Of a stretch of DNA of 64,000 nt, positions 44,011 to 53,001 are shown in pieces. Position numbers and translations under genes: made by a program. Each line of letters opens with the position of its first letter. The stretch's first letter is position 1. The notes below the pieces were generated by a model. That model searched no databases, was not told where the DNA came from, and saw nothing but the letters and a program-made list of their open reading frames with translations. The DNA is from JAAYUD01 sp041907665 (GTDB lineage Bacteria > Bacteroidota > Bacteroidia > Bacteroidales > Bacteroidaceae). Location: contig JAYRGW010000012.1 of assembly GCA_041907665.1 (NCBI GenBank), positions 1 through 64,000 on the forward strand. Direction: 5' to 3'.

Positions 44011-44427
44011 TCAAAAATGGTTACTTTCCATATAAGATTGCAGAATGATAGTCGCGCTGATTTCATCAACTAATGCTTTATTTTGCCTAGCCTTCTTTTT
44101 CAGTCCTCCATCTATCATCGTGCGATGTGCCAATACAGAAGTAAAACGTTCATCAATCATTTCTATCGGAATATCAGGGTATCTTTTGCGCAATGTATTA
44201 ACAAACTGTTGCACCCGATTCATATTTTCCGAATCTTCGTTATTTGTTTGTTTCGGCTTGCCCACTACAAATCTCTCAACAGATTCCTTAGAGGTGTAGC
44301 TGGATATGAATTCGAATAGCTTATTTGTCTCTACCGTTGTTAGTCCGTTAGCGATAATCTGCGCAGGGTCTGTTACCGCAATGCCCGTGCGCTTTTTACC
44401 ATAATCTATTGCCATAATTCTACTCAT
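44011..44427 (-). CDS. ruvX: Holliday-junction resolvase-like protein RuvX/YqgF
   Basis: The 138-residue RNase H-fold protein opens with IMAIDYGKKRTGIAVTD (first catalytic Asp) and carries VVGKPKQTNNEDSENMN, MIDERFTSVLAH and the closing KALVDEISATIILQSYM. The family acts in 16S rRNA 5'-end maturation and has been proposed as a junction resolvase. It is the first gene of a ruvX-def run. Confidence 0.94.
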   Translation of the reverse strand: MSRIMAIDYGKKRTGIAVTDPAQIIANGLTTVETNKLFEFISSYTSKESVERFVVGKPKQTNNEDSENMNRVQQFVNTLRKRYPDIPIEMIDERFTSVLAHRTMIDGGLKKKARQNKALVDEISATIILQSYMESNHF

Positions 44428-44521
44428 TGACGGTGCAAAAATACAATTAATTATTGAGAATATCTAAATTTATTATCTCAATGCCATAAATATAGTATAA
44501 TAATGACCATCTAAACTTTGA

Positions 44522-45115
44522 CTATTGAGCCTCAAACCTTATTTTGAAACGGGTCATTCCGTCGCTATTCGTTTTTAGCGAAAAAGCACAATGATGACGC
44601 GTCAGCACTTCTCGGATAAAAATAAGGCCAAGTCCTTGTCCATTGGGCTTTGTAGAAAAGAATGGAGTGAATAATTTATTCTCCGTTTCTTTATCTATAC
44701 CCTTACCGGTATCAGCAATTTCGAGTTGAATTGGATTATTGGAAAGACTAATATAAATATTACCATCTTCGCCTATACTTTCTACCGAGTTTTTCACAAT
44801 ATTCAGAATAACTTGTTCCAGCAATGGCGCATCCGCCTTTATAAGGAGTGGAGACGAAAAAGGTTTCCAATGCAACACAATTCGGTGTTCATTGCAAAGA
44901 TTCTCCGCAAACCTTTTACAACTATCCATTTCTTCATTCAAATCCACTTCTTGCAACTCAGGCTCAGGAATCTTTACTACATTAGCGAAATTGGTAATAA
45001 AGTGACTCATACGATAGCACCTCTCAATACAAATACCTATTATATCTCGCAAATCATTCATTTGCACCACATCCTCTAATGCGGCCTGTACCGAGTCGAG
45101 AGTGGAGGCAGTTGT
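44522..45115 (-). pseudogene. Sensor histidine kinase, N-terminally deleted
   Basis: About 198 codons remain. Recognisable homology begins at TTASTLDSVQAALEDV, the second part of the dimerisation helix. It runs through the kinase core with N box (NIVKNSVESIG), G1 (EIADTGKGID), F box (LFTPFFSTKPNGQGLGL) and an intact C-terminus. The phospho-accepting His of the H box, which should lie about ten residues before the first recognisable part, and all sensor regions are missing. The front of the frame is the response-regulator sequence read in another frame. It cannot autophosphorylate as it stands. Confidence 0.8.
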
Positions 45116-46041
45116 ATGGTAATAAGATTGATACAATAGAATAAATCTTCTCGAAAACGTCGTTCTTTAATCATTTTTTTAAGATCGACATTTGTAGCAC
45201 ATACTATTCGAACATCAACCCGCCTCGGGCTACTTTCGCCCAGACGTTCAAATGTTTGTTCCTGCAATACACGAAGCAGTTTCACTTGACACGACAAATC
45301 AAGTTCGCCTATCTCATCAAGAAATATCGTACCGCCATTGGCCATTTCAAAGCGTCCGATACGATCTGATATGGCATCTGTAAAAGCTCCTTTCTTATGA
45401 CCAAACATCTCGCTTTCGAACAGTGTTTGCGAAATACCTCCCAAATTCACTTTAACGAAAGGTTTCTGTGCGCGCAAACTATTTTGATGAATAGCTTCTG
45501 CTATCAATTCTTTACCGGTTCCACTCTCACCTGTAATCAACACCGAAGCTTCTGTCCGAGCTATTCTAGCTACGGTATTTAGGACTTCCATAAGTTGTGG
45601 ACTTTCACCTATTATATTCCTGCGATTGAATACAGAAATATTTTCTGCCGCTTCGTACCTGGTATCGGAAGATTTATTGAGTTGTAATGCCGTTTCGATA
45701 TGCTGCATCAGCACAGCATTATTCCATGGTTTTGTGATAAAATCGAATGCTCCGGCTTGCATACCTCGAACAGCCAGTTGAATACTGCCCCATGCCGTCA
45801 TTAATATAATTGGTACATCAGGAGCCAATCCTTTAATCTGCTTCAAAAGCGCCAGCCCTTCCTCCCCATCGGTAGCAAGCGTATAATTCATGTCCATGAT
45901 AATTAAATCGGGCATCATAGACTTTACAACCTCAACAGCCTCAATTGGTGAAGCAGCGCTTTGAACGGTATAATGAGCATGCTTTAGTATGAAACTTAGC
46001 GAACTGCGTATGGCATTATCATCATCTATTATTAATATCAT
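45076..46041 (-). pseudogene. Sigma-54-dependent (NtrC-type) response regulator, C-terminally truncated
   Basis: The 321-residue product has a receiver domain (1-120; IIDDDNAIR, LIIMDMNYT with the phospho-Asp, and FITKPW with the conserved Lys). The AAA+ sigma-54 domain follows to about residue 313: Walker A GESGTGKELIAEAIH, GAFTDA loop, and FLDEIGELDLSCQVKLLRVLQEQ. Homology stops after LFYCINLITIQLPPL. The last eight residues (STRYRPH and stop) are out of frame. The end of the AAA+ domain with the arginine-finger region and the DNA-binding HTH, about 120-150 residues, are gone. Confidence 0.82.
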
Positions 46042-46302
46042 ATTGTATTCGTATCATATCGCAAATTTAACGAAATATCCGATTAATATTTCATTCCTCC
46101 TTATTTTTAATGTTGCTGCAAAAAGATTTTAATATTGCGAGAAAAACATAGTAATACAATTTTCATGTTTTTATATCGGTCATTTGATCTTGTATGCCCT
46201 ATTTAAGCACTATTTATTGCCCTTAATAACGTCCCATAAAGTTTTAATAACAGTGACACATTGTTAATGTATCATAAACAAATTCATTTTTACGCGCTTT
46301 TG

Positions 46303-46334
46303 TTATGTTGTAAAACATAAAAGTTATACATTTG
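46303..46334 (+). promoter_or_regulatory. Promoter of the candidate small RNA, with palindrome over the -33 region
   Basis: TACATTTG (46327-46334) is a perfect -7 match. The -33 region coincides with TTATGTTGTAAAACATAA (46303-46320), 7-bp perfect arms around four bases. This may be a regulator site. The nearest TTTG (46299-46302) is 24 bases away, longer than usual. Confidence 0.5.
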
Positions 46335-46340
46335 CATTGT

Positions 46341-46406
46341 GTTTTTCATGGTATTAGATTTAAGGTTAATAAAGATTGCCGCCTGTGATAGGTAGCAATT
46401 TTTTTT
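46341..46406 (+). ncRNA. Candidate small RNA or 5' leader ending in an intrinsic terminator
   Basis: A -7 promoter box is followed about 40 bases later by a hairpin (ATTGCCGCCT / AGGTAGCAAT, 46375-46399; one mismatch, one G-U) and eight T residues (46399-46406). The predicted ~65-base transcript contains GGTATTAGATTTAAGGTTAA and no reading frame. The nucleoside transporter gene downstream has its own -7 box, so this may be an independent RNA. Confidence 0.5.
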
Positions 46407-46461
46407 GTGCCTGTCTCAAAAAAATATCTGTATTTATTTTTTTATTCTCTTCGTCTTGCAC

Positions 46462-46469
46462 TATCTTTG
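46462..46469 (+). promoter_or_regulatory. -7 promoter element of the nucleoside transporter gene
   Basis: TATCTTTG is a perfect -7 match, 26 bases before the ATG at 46495. The -33 position is a T-run with no clear TTTG. Confidence 0.55.
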
Positions 46470-46494
46470 CAGCTTGAAAAAACAAAGAACCACA

Positions 46495-47775
46495 ATGAAT
46501 AATATGAAGTTACGATTAATCGTGATGAACTTTCTGCAAATTGGTTTGTGGGGAGCATATCTTACTTCGATGGGCCGTTATCTCGGTAATATCGGTTTGG
46601 GGAGCAATATCGGTTGGTTTTATTCCATGCAAGGAATTGTATCGCTATTTATGCCTGCCATTATAGGTATTATAGCCGATAGATGGGTACCTGCACAAAA
46701 GATGTTGGGAATCTGCCACATAATCTCGGCCTCACTGATGGCTTTCACGGGCTATTATGGTTATCTACATGGTGCATCCACCTCTTTTGCCCCATTTTTC
46801 ACGCTTTATTCATTGGCTGTAGCTTTTTACATGCCAACTTTGGCCATATCCAATTCAGTTGCATATAATGCTCTAGATAAAGCCGGACTTGATACAGTTC
46901 GCGACTTTCCTCCGATTCGAATGTTTGGTACGGTAGGTTTCATTTGCTGCATGTGGTTCGTGGACTTAATGGGATTTCAATCCAACCAAAATCAGTTTTA
47001 TGTAGCAGCTTTCCTTGGTTTATTATTAGGACTCTATTCATTTTCTCTCCCGGCATGTCCTATCGATCGTGCCAAGAAGACAAAAAGTGTTGTCGATGCT
47101 TTAGGGTTGAGAGCATTCAAGTTGTTTTCTCAAAAAAAGATGGCGATATTCTTTATATTTTCCATGTTGCTGGGTGTATCACTCCAGATAACCAACGGTT
47201 TTGCCAATCCTTTTTTATTCCACTTTGCAAATAGTCCTGCCTATGCTGATACATTCGGCGTAAACCATGCCAACATATTGATCTCATTATCGCAAATGTC
47301 CGAAACTTTTTGTATTCTGCTTATTCCATTCGTAATGAAACATTTTGGTATTAAGCGTGTCATGCTTATCGCAATGTTTGCTTGGGTATTCCGTTTCGGA
47401 CTATTCGGCTTGGGTAATCCGGGCAGTGGTGTCTGGATGTTTGTTTTATCAATGATAGTATATGGTGTAGCATTTGATTTCTTCAATATCAGCGGTTCAT
47501 TATTCGTTGATAAAGAAACTGACAAAAACTTACGTTCAAGCGCACAAGGATTATTCTTCTTGATGACAAACGGTATTGGCGCTACGATCGGGACATTAGG
47601 TGCTCAAGCTGTAGTCAATACCTTCACCCATCCACTTACGGTCGGGAATAATACTTATACCGTAGGAGAATGGTCGACTGTTTGGTTTATCTTTGCAGGA
47701 TATGCCTTAATTGTAGGTATATTGTTTGCTCTTATATTCAGATATAAAACTGCTCCGGAGCAGGTCAGAAAATAA
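46495..47775 (+). CDS. MFS nucleoside transporter (NupG/NHS family)
   Basis: The product is about 426 residues with 12 predicted membrane spans. The N-terminus MNFLQIGLWGAYLTSMGRYL and following GSNIGWFYSMQGI are typical of the nucleoside:H+ symporter family, as is the late GVAFDFFNISGSLFVDKE. It would import nucleosides through the inner membrane. An upstream in-frame ATG precedes the promoter and is rejected. Two ATGs (46495, 46504) are possible. The stop overlaps the rsmE ATG (TAATG), so translation is coupled. Confidence 0.88.
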   Translation: MNNMKLRLIVMNFLQIGLWGAYLTSMGRYLGNIGLGSNIGWFYSMQGIVSLFMPAIIGIIADRWVPAQKMLGICHIISASLMAFTGYYGYLHGASTSFAPFFTLYSLAVAFYMPTLAISNSVAYNALDKAGLDTVRDFPPIRMFGTVGFICCMWFVDLMGFQSNQNQFYVAAFLGLLLGLYSFSLPACPIDRAKKTKSVVDALGLRAFKLFSQKKMAIFFIFSMLLGVSLQITNGFANPFLFHFANSPAYADTFGVNHANILISLSQMSETFCILLIPFVMKHFGIKRVMLIAMFAWVFRFGLFGLGNPGSGVWMFVLSMIVYGVAFDFFNISGSLFVDKETDKNLRSSAQGLFFLMTNGIGATIGTLGAQAVVNTFTHPLTVGNNTYTVGEWSTVWFIFAGYALIVGILFALIFRYKTAPEQVRK

Positions 47776-48482
47776 TGCATGTTTTTTATACTCCAGACAT
47801 ATTAACTACTCACGAGCTTCCTGACGAAGAGGCCGCGCATTGTCTTCGTGTGTTGCGTTTGGCAACAGGCCAAAAGATAACACTAACGGATGGTAAAGGA
47901 CACTTTTATGAGGCAGAAATAGCTACTCATACGAGTAAGAAGTGCGAGGTAAATATTATTTCGTCAATTGAGCAACCTCCCCTTTGGAAAGGACATCTTC
48001 ATATTGCTATCGCTCCTACAAAAAATATGGATCGAATGGAGTGGCTTACCGAAAAAATAACAGAAATAGGTATTGATGAAATATCGTTTCTTAATTGCCG
48101 TTTCTCCGAGCGAAAAGTGGTTAAATTGGAACGTATCAATAAAATACTTATTTCAGCCATCAAACAGTCTCTAAAAGCCAGACTTCCGCAACTTAATGCG
48201 ATGAGTAATTTTGCAGACTTCATAAAGCGACCTTTTAGGGGACAGAAATTCATAGCTCATTGTTATGAGCACGACAAAAAATTACTAAAAGACATAATGA
48301 AAGCAGGTGAAGACGAGTTAGTTCTTATTGGACCTGAAGGAGATTTCAGCAAGGAAGAAGTAGAGATGGCAATCAAGTTTGGCTTTGTTCCCATAAGCTT
48401 GGGGCCTTCACGGTTGCGCACTGAAACAGCAGCCTTGGTAGCATGCGACCTAATGAATCTAAAGAATCAAATAAATATATAA
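47775..48482 (+). CDS. rsmE: 16S rRNA m3U1498 methyltransferase
   Basis: The 235-residue SPOUT-class enzyme has an N-terminal PUA-like domain (1-70; EAAHCLRVLRLATGQKITLTDG) and a C-terminal trefoil-knot domain. That domain holds KNMDRMEWLTEKITEIGIDE, CRFSERK, LIGPEGDFSKEEVEMA, and the final SLGPSRLRTETAAL. It methylates N3 of U1498 in 16S rRNA. It overlaps the transporter stop by one base and precedes the DUF4836 gene by five bases, suggesting one transcript. Confidence 0.94.
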   Translation: MHVFYTPDILTTHELPDEEAAHCLRVLRLATGQKITLTDGKGHFYEAEIATHTSKKCEVNIISSIEQPPLWKGHLHIAIAPTKNMDRMEWLTEKITEIGIDEISFLNCRFSERKVVKLERINKILISAIKQSLKARLPQLNAMSNFADFIKRPFRGQKFIAHCYEHDKKLLKDIMKAGEDELVLIGPEGDFSKEEVEMAIKFGFVPISLGPSRLRTETAALVACDLMNLKNQINI

Positions 48483-48487
48483 TCTAC

Positions 48488-49984
48488 ATGAAGAATAAGT
48501 TCCTTTTACTCTATTTGTTCTTAACGTTGGTGACGCTATCTTCTTGTAAAAAAACAGAATATACTCACGCCATTCCTGCCGATGCGGCAGCTGTGATTTC
48601 AGTTGATATGAGATCGATTGCATCAAAGAGTGGTATTAACGATAAGGAAAATGCAACTCTGAAACAACATCTGTCAGATGCATTAAAGAATGGACTCAAT
48701 AGTGAAACATCCGATCGCTTGGCAAAAATACTTGATAATCCAGCTAAATCGGGATTTGATTTGACAGAGCCTATCTATGTGTATTCAGCAAAAGAATTTG
48801 AAAATGAAACAGTCATTGATTTATGTGTCGGCGACCGTGGGGATCTCAATTCGGCAATGGAAGATTTGGCTAAAAGCCAATTATGCTCCCCTCCTGAAGA
48901 AACAGATCATTATAAATTCACAATCGTGATGGGAAAAGCTATTTTAGCTTATAATAGAGGAACTGCACTATTAGTACCCACTAAAGGAGGCATGACAGAC
49001 AATATTCGCACGGCACTCGATAAAGTGATGCAATATAAGAAGGAAGAAAGTTTTTGTGCTAACAAGGCTTTCGATGCATTGAAGGAACGTAAGGGAGATG
49101 TAAACTTTTATATTTCTCTAAAAGAAGGGATGTCGTCTACATTGACTTCTTGCATAAACAATACTAGCACTACAAATTCTACTGCGGGACTTGCATTCAT
49201 TGGCGATGTAACTTTCAACAATGGACTTATTTCGATGAAAGTCGAAAAATACGGACCAAAGACTCACACACCTGACAACAGTATGAAACCGATCAGTAAT
49301 GCTGTATTGTCACATTTCCCACAACATCTCCCCTTAATGTTCACATTAGGAATAGATGGAGCAAAAGCATACAAACTACTTTCATCCGATAGTTCTCTAG
49401 GGATGGATGCATTGAATATTCCACTCTTACAGAAATTATTTGATTCTATTCATGGAGATCTAACAATAGGATACAATTCTTTTGGCAAAAGCGATCCTGC
49501 CTTTTTGGCTTATGCACAAATAACAAATGCTGCCGCTGTAAAAGGCATATATGGATTTATTAAAAAACAAAAAGATAACGAATGGGGAACAATACGAAAG
49601 GTCAGCGAAAATGACTTTGTATATAGCTTCATGAAAAAAAACATCTATTACGGCGTAATAGACAATGTGATGTATATAACCAACGACGCGTCTTTAGTGC
49701 ATTATAAAGTAGCGGGCGGAACTTATACTCAAAGCACCTATGCTTCGCAAACAAAAGGCAAGACGATGTTTTTTGTTTTCGACACATCCGAGATCATGGG
49801 ACAGCCGGCTATCCTAAAGAAGATGGGCCCGATTGTTTCGACAGCGTTGGCAAACAATGTCGTCTGCGTTAGAGGGTATAATGTAGGTACTGATGCTTGG
49901 ACGGCAGAAATGGTTTGGAAAGATAGACAAACAAATGCACTGAAACAAATTGTTAAAATAGTACGGCAAATTGCCGGAATGTAA
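48488..49984 (+). CDS. DUF4836 lipoprotein
   Basis: The 498-residue product has a lipoprotein signal peptide (KNKFLLLYLFLTLVTLSSC, cleavage before Cys20) and is probably anchored to the outer membrane. The body matches DUF4836, a large Bacteroidales family recognisable by the opening HAIPADAAAVISVDMRSIA and the later MFFVFDTSEIMGQPA. Function is unknown. An earlier in-frame start overlaps rsmE but lacks the signal peptide. The ABC ATPase gene begins 11 bases downstream. Confidence 0.85.
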   Translation: MKNKFLLLYLFLTLVTLSSCKKTEYTHAIPADAAAVISVDMRSIASKSGINDKENATLKQHLSDALKNGLNSETSDRLAKILDNPAKSGFDLTEPIYVYSAKEFENETVIDLCVGDRGDLNSAMEDLAKSQLCSPPEETDHYKFTIVMGKAILAYNRGTALLVPTKGGMTDNIRTALDKVMQYKKEESFCANKAFDALKERKGDVNFYISLKEGMSSTLTSCINNTSTTNSTAGLAFIGDVTFNNGLISMKVEKYGPKTHTPDNSMKPISNAVLSHFPQHLPLMFTLGIDGAKAYKLLSSDSSLGMDALNIPLLQKLFDSIHGDLTIGYNSFGKSDPAFLAYAQITNAAAVKGIYGFIKKQKDNEWGTIRKVSENDFVYSFMKKNIYYGVIDNVMYITNDASLVHYKVAGGTYTQSTYASQTKGKTMFFVFDTSEIMGQPAILKKMGPIVSTALANNVVCVRGYNVGTDAWTAEMVWKDRQTNALKQIVKIVRQIAGM

Positions 49985-49994
49985 TTATAGTTTT

Positions 49995-50639
49995 ATGAAA
50001 AGTATTCATTTACAACATACGCTTCCTAATGTCTTTATGGAGCGCACTGACATCCGCTCGGATATTTGGTTACAAGATGTAACTTTCGAAAAAGGAAACT
50101 TTTATCTTATCGAAGCTGCTTCAGGAACAGGTAAATCCTCACTCTGCAGTTTCATTTATGGTTACCGGAATGATTATCGGGGAAACATTTCTTTTGATGA
50201 AGAAGATACTAGGAATTATAAAATAAGCCATTGGGTAGATGTACGTAAACACACCTTGAGTATCCTGTTTCAGGAACTTCGTATATTCCCCGAATTGACC
50301 GCATTGGAAAACATCCATTTGAAAAATGGGATCACCAATTTCAAGACGGATAAATAAATACTTTCTTATTTCGAAATGTTGGGCATCGAAGACAAACTGC
50401 ATCAAAAAATGCGCTACCTGTCTTTCGGTCAGCAACAGCGCGTAGCTTTTATACGTTCGCTCTGCCAACCATTCGACTTTGTCTTTCTAGATGAACCGAT
50501 CAGCCATTTGGACGATGTCAATGGCAACATCATGGGGCGTATGATTACCGAAGAAGCTCATCGTCAGGGAGCGGGTGTCATTTGCACCTCAATTGGTAAA
50601 CATATTGAATTACCATATAAACAAGTCTTTAAACTATAA
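49995..50639 (+). pseudogene. ABC transporter ATPase split by an in-frame stop
   Basis: Read through one TAA, this is a 214-codon ABC ATPase: Walker A EAASGTGKSSLCSF, Q-loop LFQELRIFPELTALENIHL, signature YLSFGQQQR, Walker B FVFLDEPISHLDD. The TAA (50355-50357) falls between the Q-loop and signature, and the frame continues without shift on its far side (ILSYFEMLGIEDK). The upstream part is 120 residues. The downstream part could restart at ATG 50376 (87 residues) but would lack Walker A. It pairs with the intact FtsX-like permease that follows. It could be a real nonsense mutation, a sequencing error, or two polypeptides that assemble. Confidence 0.75.
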
Positions 50640-50664
50640 CACGATTTAATAACAGAATATTAGT

Positions 50665-51876
50665 ATGAATAAGTTAATTTGGAAACTTCTTCGTCAACAT
50701 ATCAGCGTGGGGCAACTCACAGGATTCTTCTTTGCCAACTTGTTTGGTATGATGATTGTCTTACTTAGTATCCAGTTCTATAAAGATGTCATTCCGGTTT
50801 TCACTGAAGGAGATAGTTTTATGAAAGCCGACTACATGATTGTCAGCAAGAAGATTAGCACAATAGGTTCGTTTGCCGGTAATAGTACAACATTCCTAGA
50901 CGAAGATATTGCCGATTTCCATCGTCAATCATTCACCAAGAAAGTTGGTAAATTCACATCTTCGCAATTCAAAGTCTCAGCCGGATTAATGACAAAAAGT
51001 ATTGGCGAACAATTGAATACAGATATGTTTTTTGAATCCGTTCCCGACGAATTTGTTGATAACAGCCTAAAAAAATGGAATTATACTCCAGGTTCGACAT
51101 CTATACCTATTATTATTCCACGCACTTATTTAAGCCTCTATAACTTCGGATTCGCACAAGCCCGCAATATGCCCAAGATATCGGAAGGTATGGTAGGTAT
51201 GATTCAAATGAATATTGTAATTCACAGTAACGATAACTCTAAAGTATCTCACTTCACGGGCAATATTATCGGAACTTCCAACCGTTTGAACACAATTCTC
51301 GTACCACAGAAATTTATGGATTGGGCGAACAACACTTTTGCTCCGGGAGTAAAACCGGAGACTTCTCGACTCATTGTCGAAGTACATAATCCTGGTGACG
51401 GAAACATCGCTAAATATTTTCAACAAAAAAATTACGATACGGAAAGCAATAATCTTGATGCAGGAAAGACTGCCTACTTTCTTCGATTAATGGTCGGTAT
51501 TGTTATGACTGTAGGTCTACTTATCAGTGTGCTTTCATTCTATATATTGATGCTCAGCATCTTTCTTCTTCTACAAAAGAATACAACAAAGTTGGAAACA
51601 TTGCTGCTCATCGGCTTTAGTCCTAATAAAGTTGCAAGGCCATATCAGGTGCTCACTTTGACACTCAATATTTGTGTACTTGTCATCTCTATCGGACTAG
51701 TAGCCTGGTTGCGTACTTACTATACCTCAACAATAGAGCTGTTATTTCCACAACTGCATGTTGCAACATTATTTCCCACTATTCTCTGTGGCTTAGTATT
51801 GTTCACTGTTGTTTCAATTATAAATATTATAGCCATTCGCCGCAAAGTAAATGGTATTTGGATGCATCGCGCATGA
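50665..51876 (+). CDS. FtsX-like ABC transporter permease
   Basis: The 403-residue product has one N-terminal membrane span (about 20-40), a large periplasmic region (about 45-265), and three C-terminal spans (about 272-300, 322-345, 365-390). This is the FtsX/MacB permease layout. TTKLETLLLIGFSPNKVARP is the cytoplasmic coupling loop between spans 2 and 3. It begins 25 bases after the broken ATPase gene. Substrate is unknown. FtsX-type systems usually work mechanically on lipoproteins or cell-wall enzymes. Its stop overlaps the miaA start. Confidence 0.85.
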   Translation: MNKLIWKLLRQHISVGQLTGFFFANLFGMMIVLLSIQFYKDVIPVFTEGDSFMKADYMIVSKKISTIGSFAGNSTTFLDEDIADFHRQSFTKKVGKFTSSQFKVSAGLMTKSIGEQLNTDMFFESVPDEFVDNSLKKWNYTPGSTSIPIIIPRTYLSLYNFGFAQARNMPKISEGMVGMIQMNIVIHSNDNSKVSHFTGNIIGTSNRLNTILVPQKFMDWANNTFAPGVKPETSRLIVEVHNPGDGNIAKYFQQKNYDTESNNLDAGKTAYFLRLMVGIVMTVGLLISVLSFYILMLSIFLLLQKNTTKLETLLLIGFSPNKVARPYQVLTLTLNICVLVISIGLVAWLRTYYTSTIELLFPQLHVATLFPTILCGLVLFTVVSIINIIAIRRKVNGIWMHRA

Positions 51877-52799
51877 TGAAAGAAAGTTCGTACAATTTAA
51901 TCACTGTCTTAGGACCCACAGCATCGGGCAAAACGACCTTTGCTGCAGCTCTTGCTTATGATTTGGATACAGAGATTATAAGTGCGGATTCGCGTCAATT
52001 ATACCGTGGCATGGATATAGGTACCGGAAAAGATTTGGATGAATATATTGTTGACGGCAAACATATACCTTATCATTTAATAGATATTGCCAACCCTGGC
52101 TACAGATATAACCTCTTCGAATATCAGCGCGATTTTCTTACAGCCTACAATGAGATACGCTCAAAAGACAAGCTTCCCATTCTATGTGGTGGTACAGGGC
52201 TTTATATTGAATCGGTACTAAAATCATATCGCATGCAGCCGGTTCCTGAGAATCCTCAGCTGCGTAAGAAACTCGAAAACAAGTCGCTTGACGAACTTAC
52301 ATCCATGCTTGCGACAATGAAACAACTACATAACACGACCGATGTAGATACTGTTAAACGTGCTATAAGAGCCATTGAAATTCAAACATATTATAGAGAT
52401 CATCCTGTCGAAAAGAGAGAATTTCCTGATATAAAATCTCTAACGATAGGTATTCACATTGATCGTGACCTTCGCCGCGAAAAGATAACCCATAGGTTGC
52501 ATCAGCGACTCGATAGTGGCATGATAGACGAAGTAAAAAAATTGTTGGCACAAGGCATTACACCTGAAGATCTTATTTATTATGGTTTGGAATACAAATA
52601 CCTTACCCTCTATGTTATAGGACAACTCACCTATAATGAAATGTTCAGTCAACTTGAGATCGCTATCCATCAATTTGCAAAGCGCCAAATGACATGGTTT
52701 CGAGGTATGGAACGGCGTGGCACTCCGATCTATTGGATAAACGCATCTCTACCCCTTAAAGAGAAAATTGATCGAGTGAAAGCACTACTTTCCGAATAA
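51873..52799 (+). CDS. miaA: tRNA dimethylallyltransferase
   Basis: The 308-residue enzyme adds a dimethylallyl group to A37 of tRNAs reading UNN codons. Visible features are the P-loop VLGPTASGKTTFAAALA, IISADSRQLYRGMDIGTGK, LPILCGGTGLYIESVL, and the tRNA-binding KRAIRAIEI and QFAKRQMTWFRG. ATG at 51873 overlaps the permease TGA (ATGA), and an ATG one codon later is equally possible. Some Bacteroides carry two MiaA-type proteins. The compact central region here (NPGYRYNLFEYQRDF) fits one of them, so a second copy may exist elsewhere. Confidence 0.92.
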   Translation: MMKESSYNLITVLGPTASGKTTFAAALAYDLDTEIISADSRQLYRGMDIGTGKDLDEYIVDGKHIPYHLIDIANPGYRYNLFEYQRDFLTAYNEIRSKDKLPILCGGTGLYIESVLKSYRMQPVPENPQLRKKLENKSLDELTSMLATMKQLHNTTDVDTVKRAIRAIEIQTYYRDHPVEKREFPDIKSLTIGIHIDRDLRREKITHRLHQRLDSGMIDEVKKLLAQGITPEDLIYYGLEYKYLTLYVIGQLTYNEMFSQLEIAIHQFAKRQMTWFRGMERRGTPIYWINASLPLKEKIDRVKALLSE

Positions 52800-52935
52800 C
52801 AATATTTGACAGCCTACTGTAAAGACACCACTATTTTAGAGAATCCAACAGTCTTTTTCTTTACTCTTGCTGAAAAACAATCATACCGCAAACGAATTCA
52901 GATTTTAGATTTTTGAATTAATTATATTCTCTTCT

Positions 52936-52967
52936 TTTCATCGAATCATTATAATTAAGTATCTTTG
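52936..52967 (+). promoter_or_regulatory. Promoter of the GH10-like gene
   Basis: TTTC (52936-52939) and TATCTTTG (52960-52967) are 20 bases apart. The -7 is perfect and the -33 has one mismatch. Predicted start is ~30 bases before the ATG. Confidence 0.6.
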
Positions 52968-53001
52968 AACAATTCCAAACAACAAATATCATTCCTTTAT
53001 T

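Noticed and set aside
51672..51872. 67-residue N-terminal extension of miaA
   Set aside because: It lies wholly within the permease gene in another frame. Family homology starts at the ATG that overlaps the permease stop.
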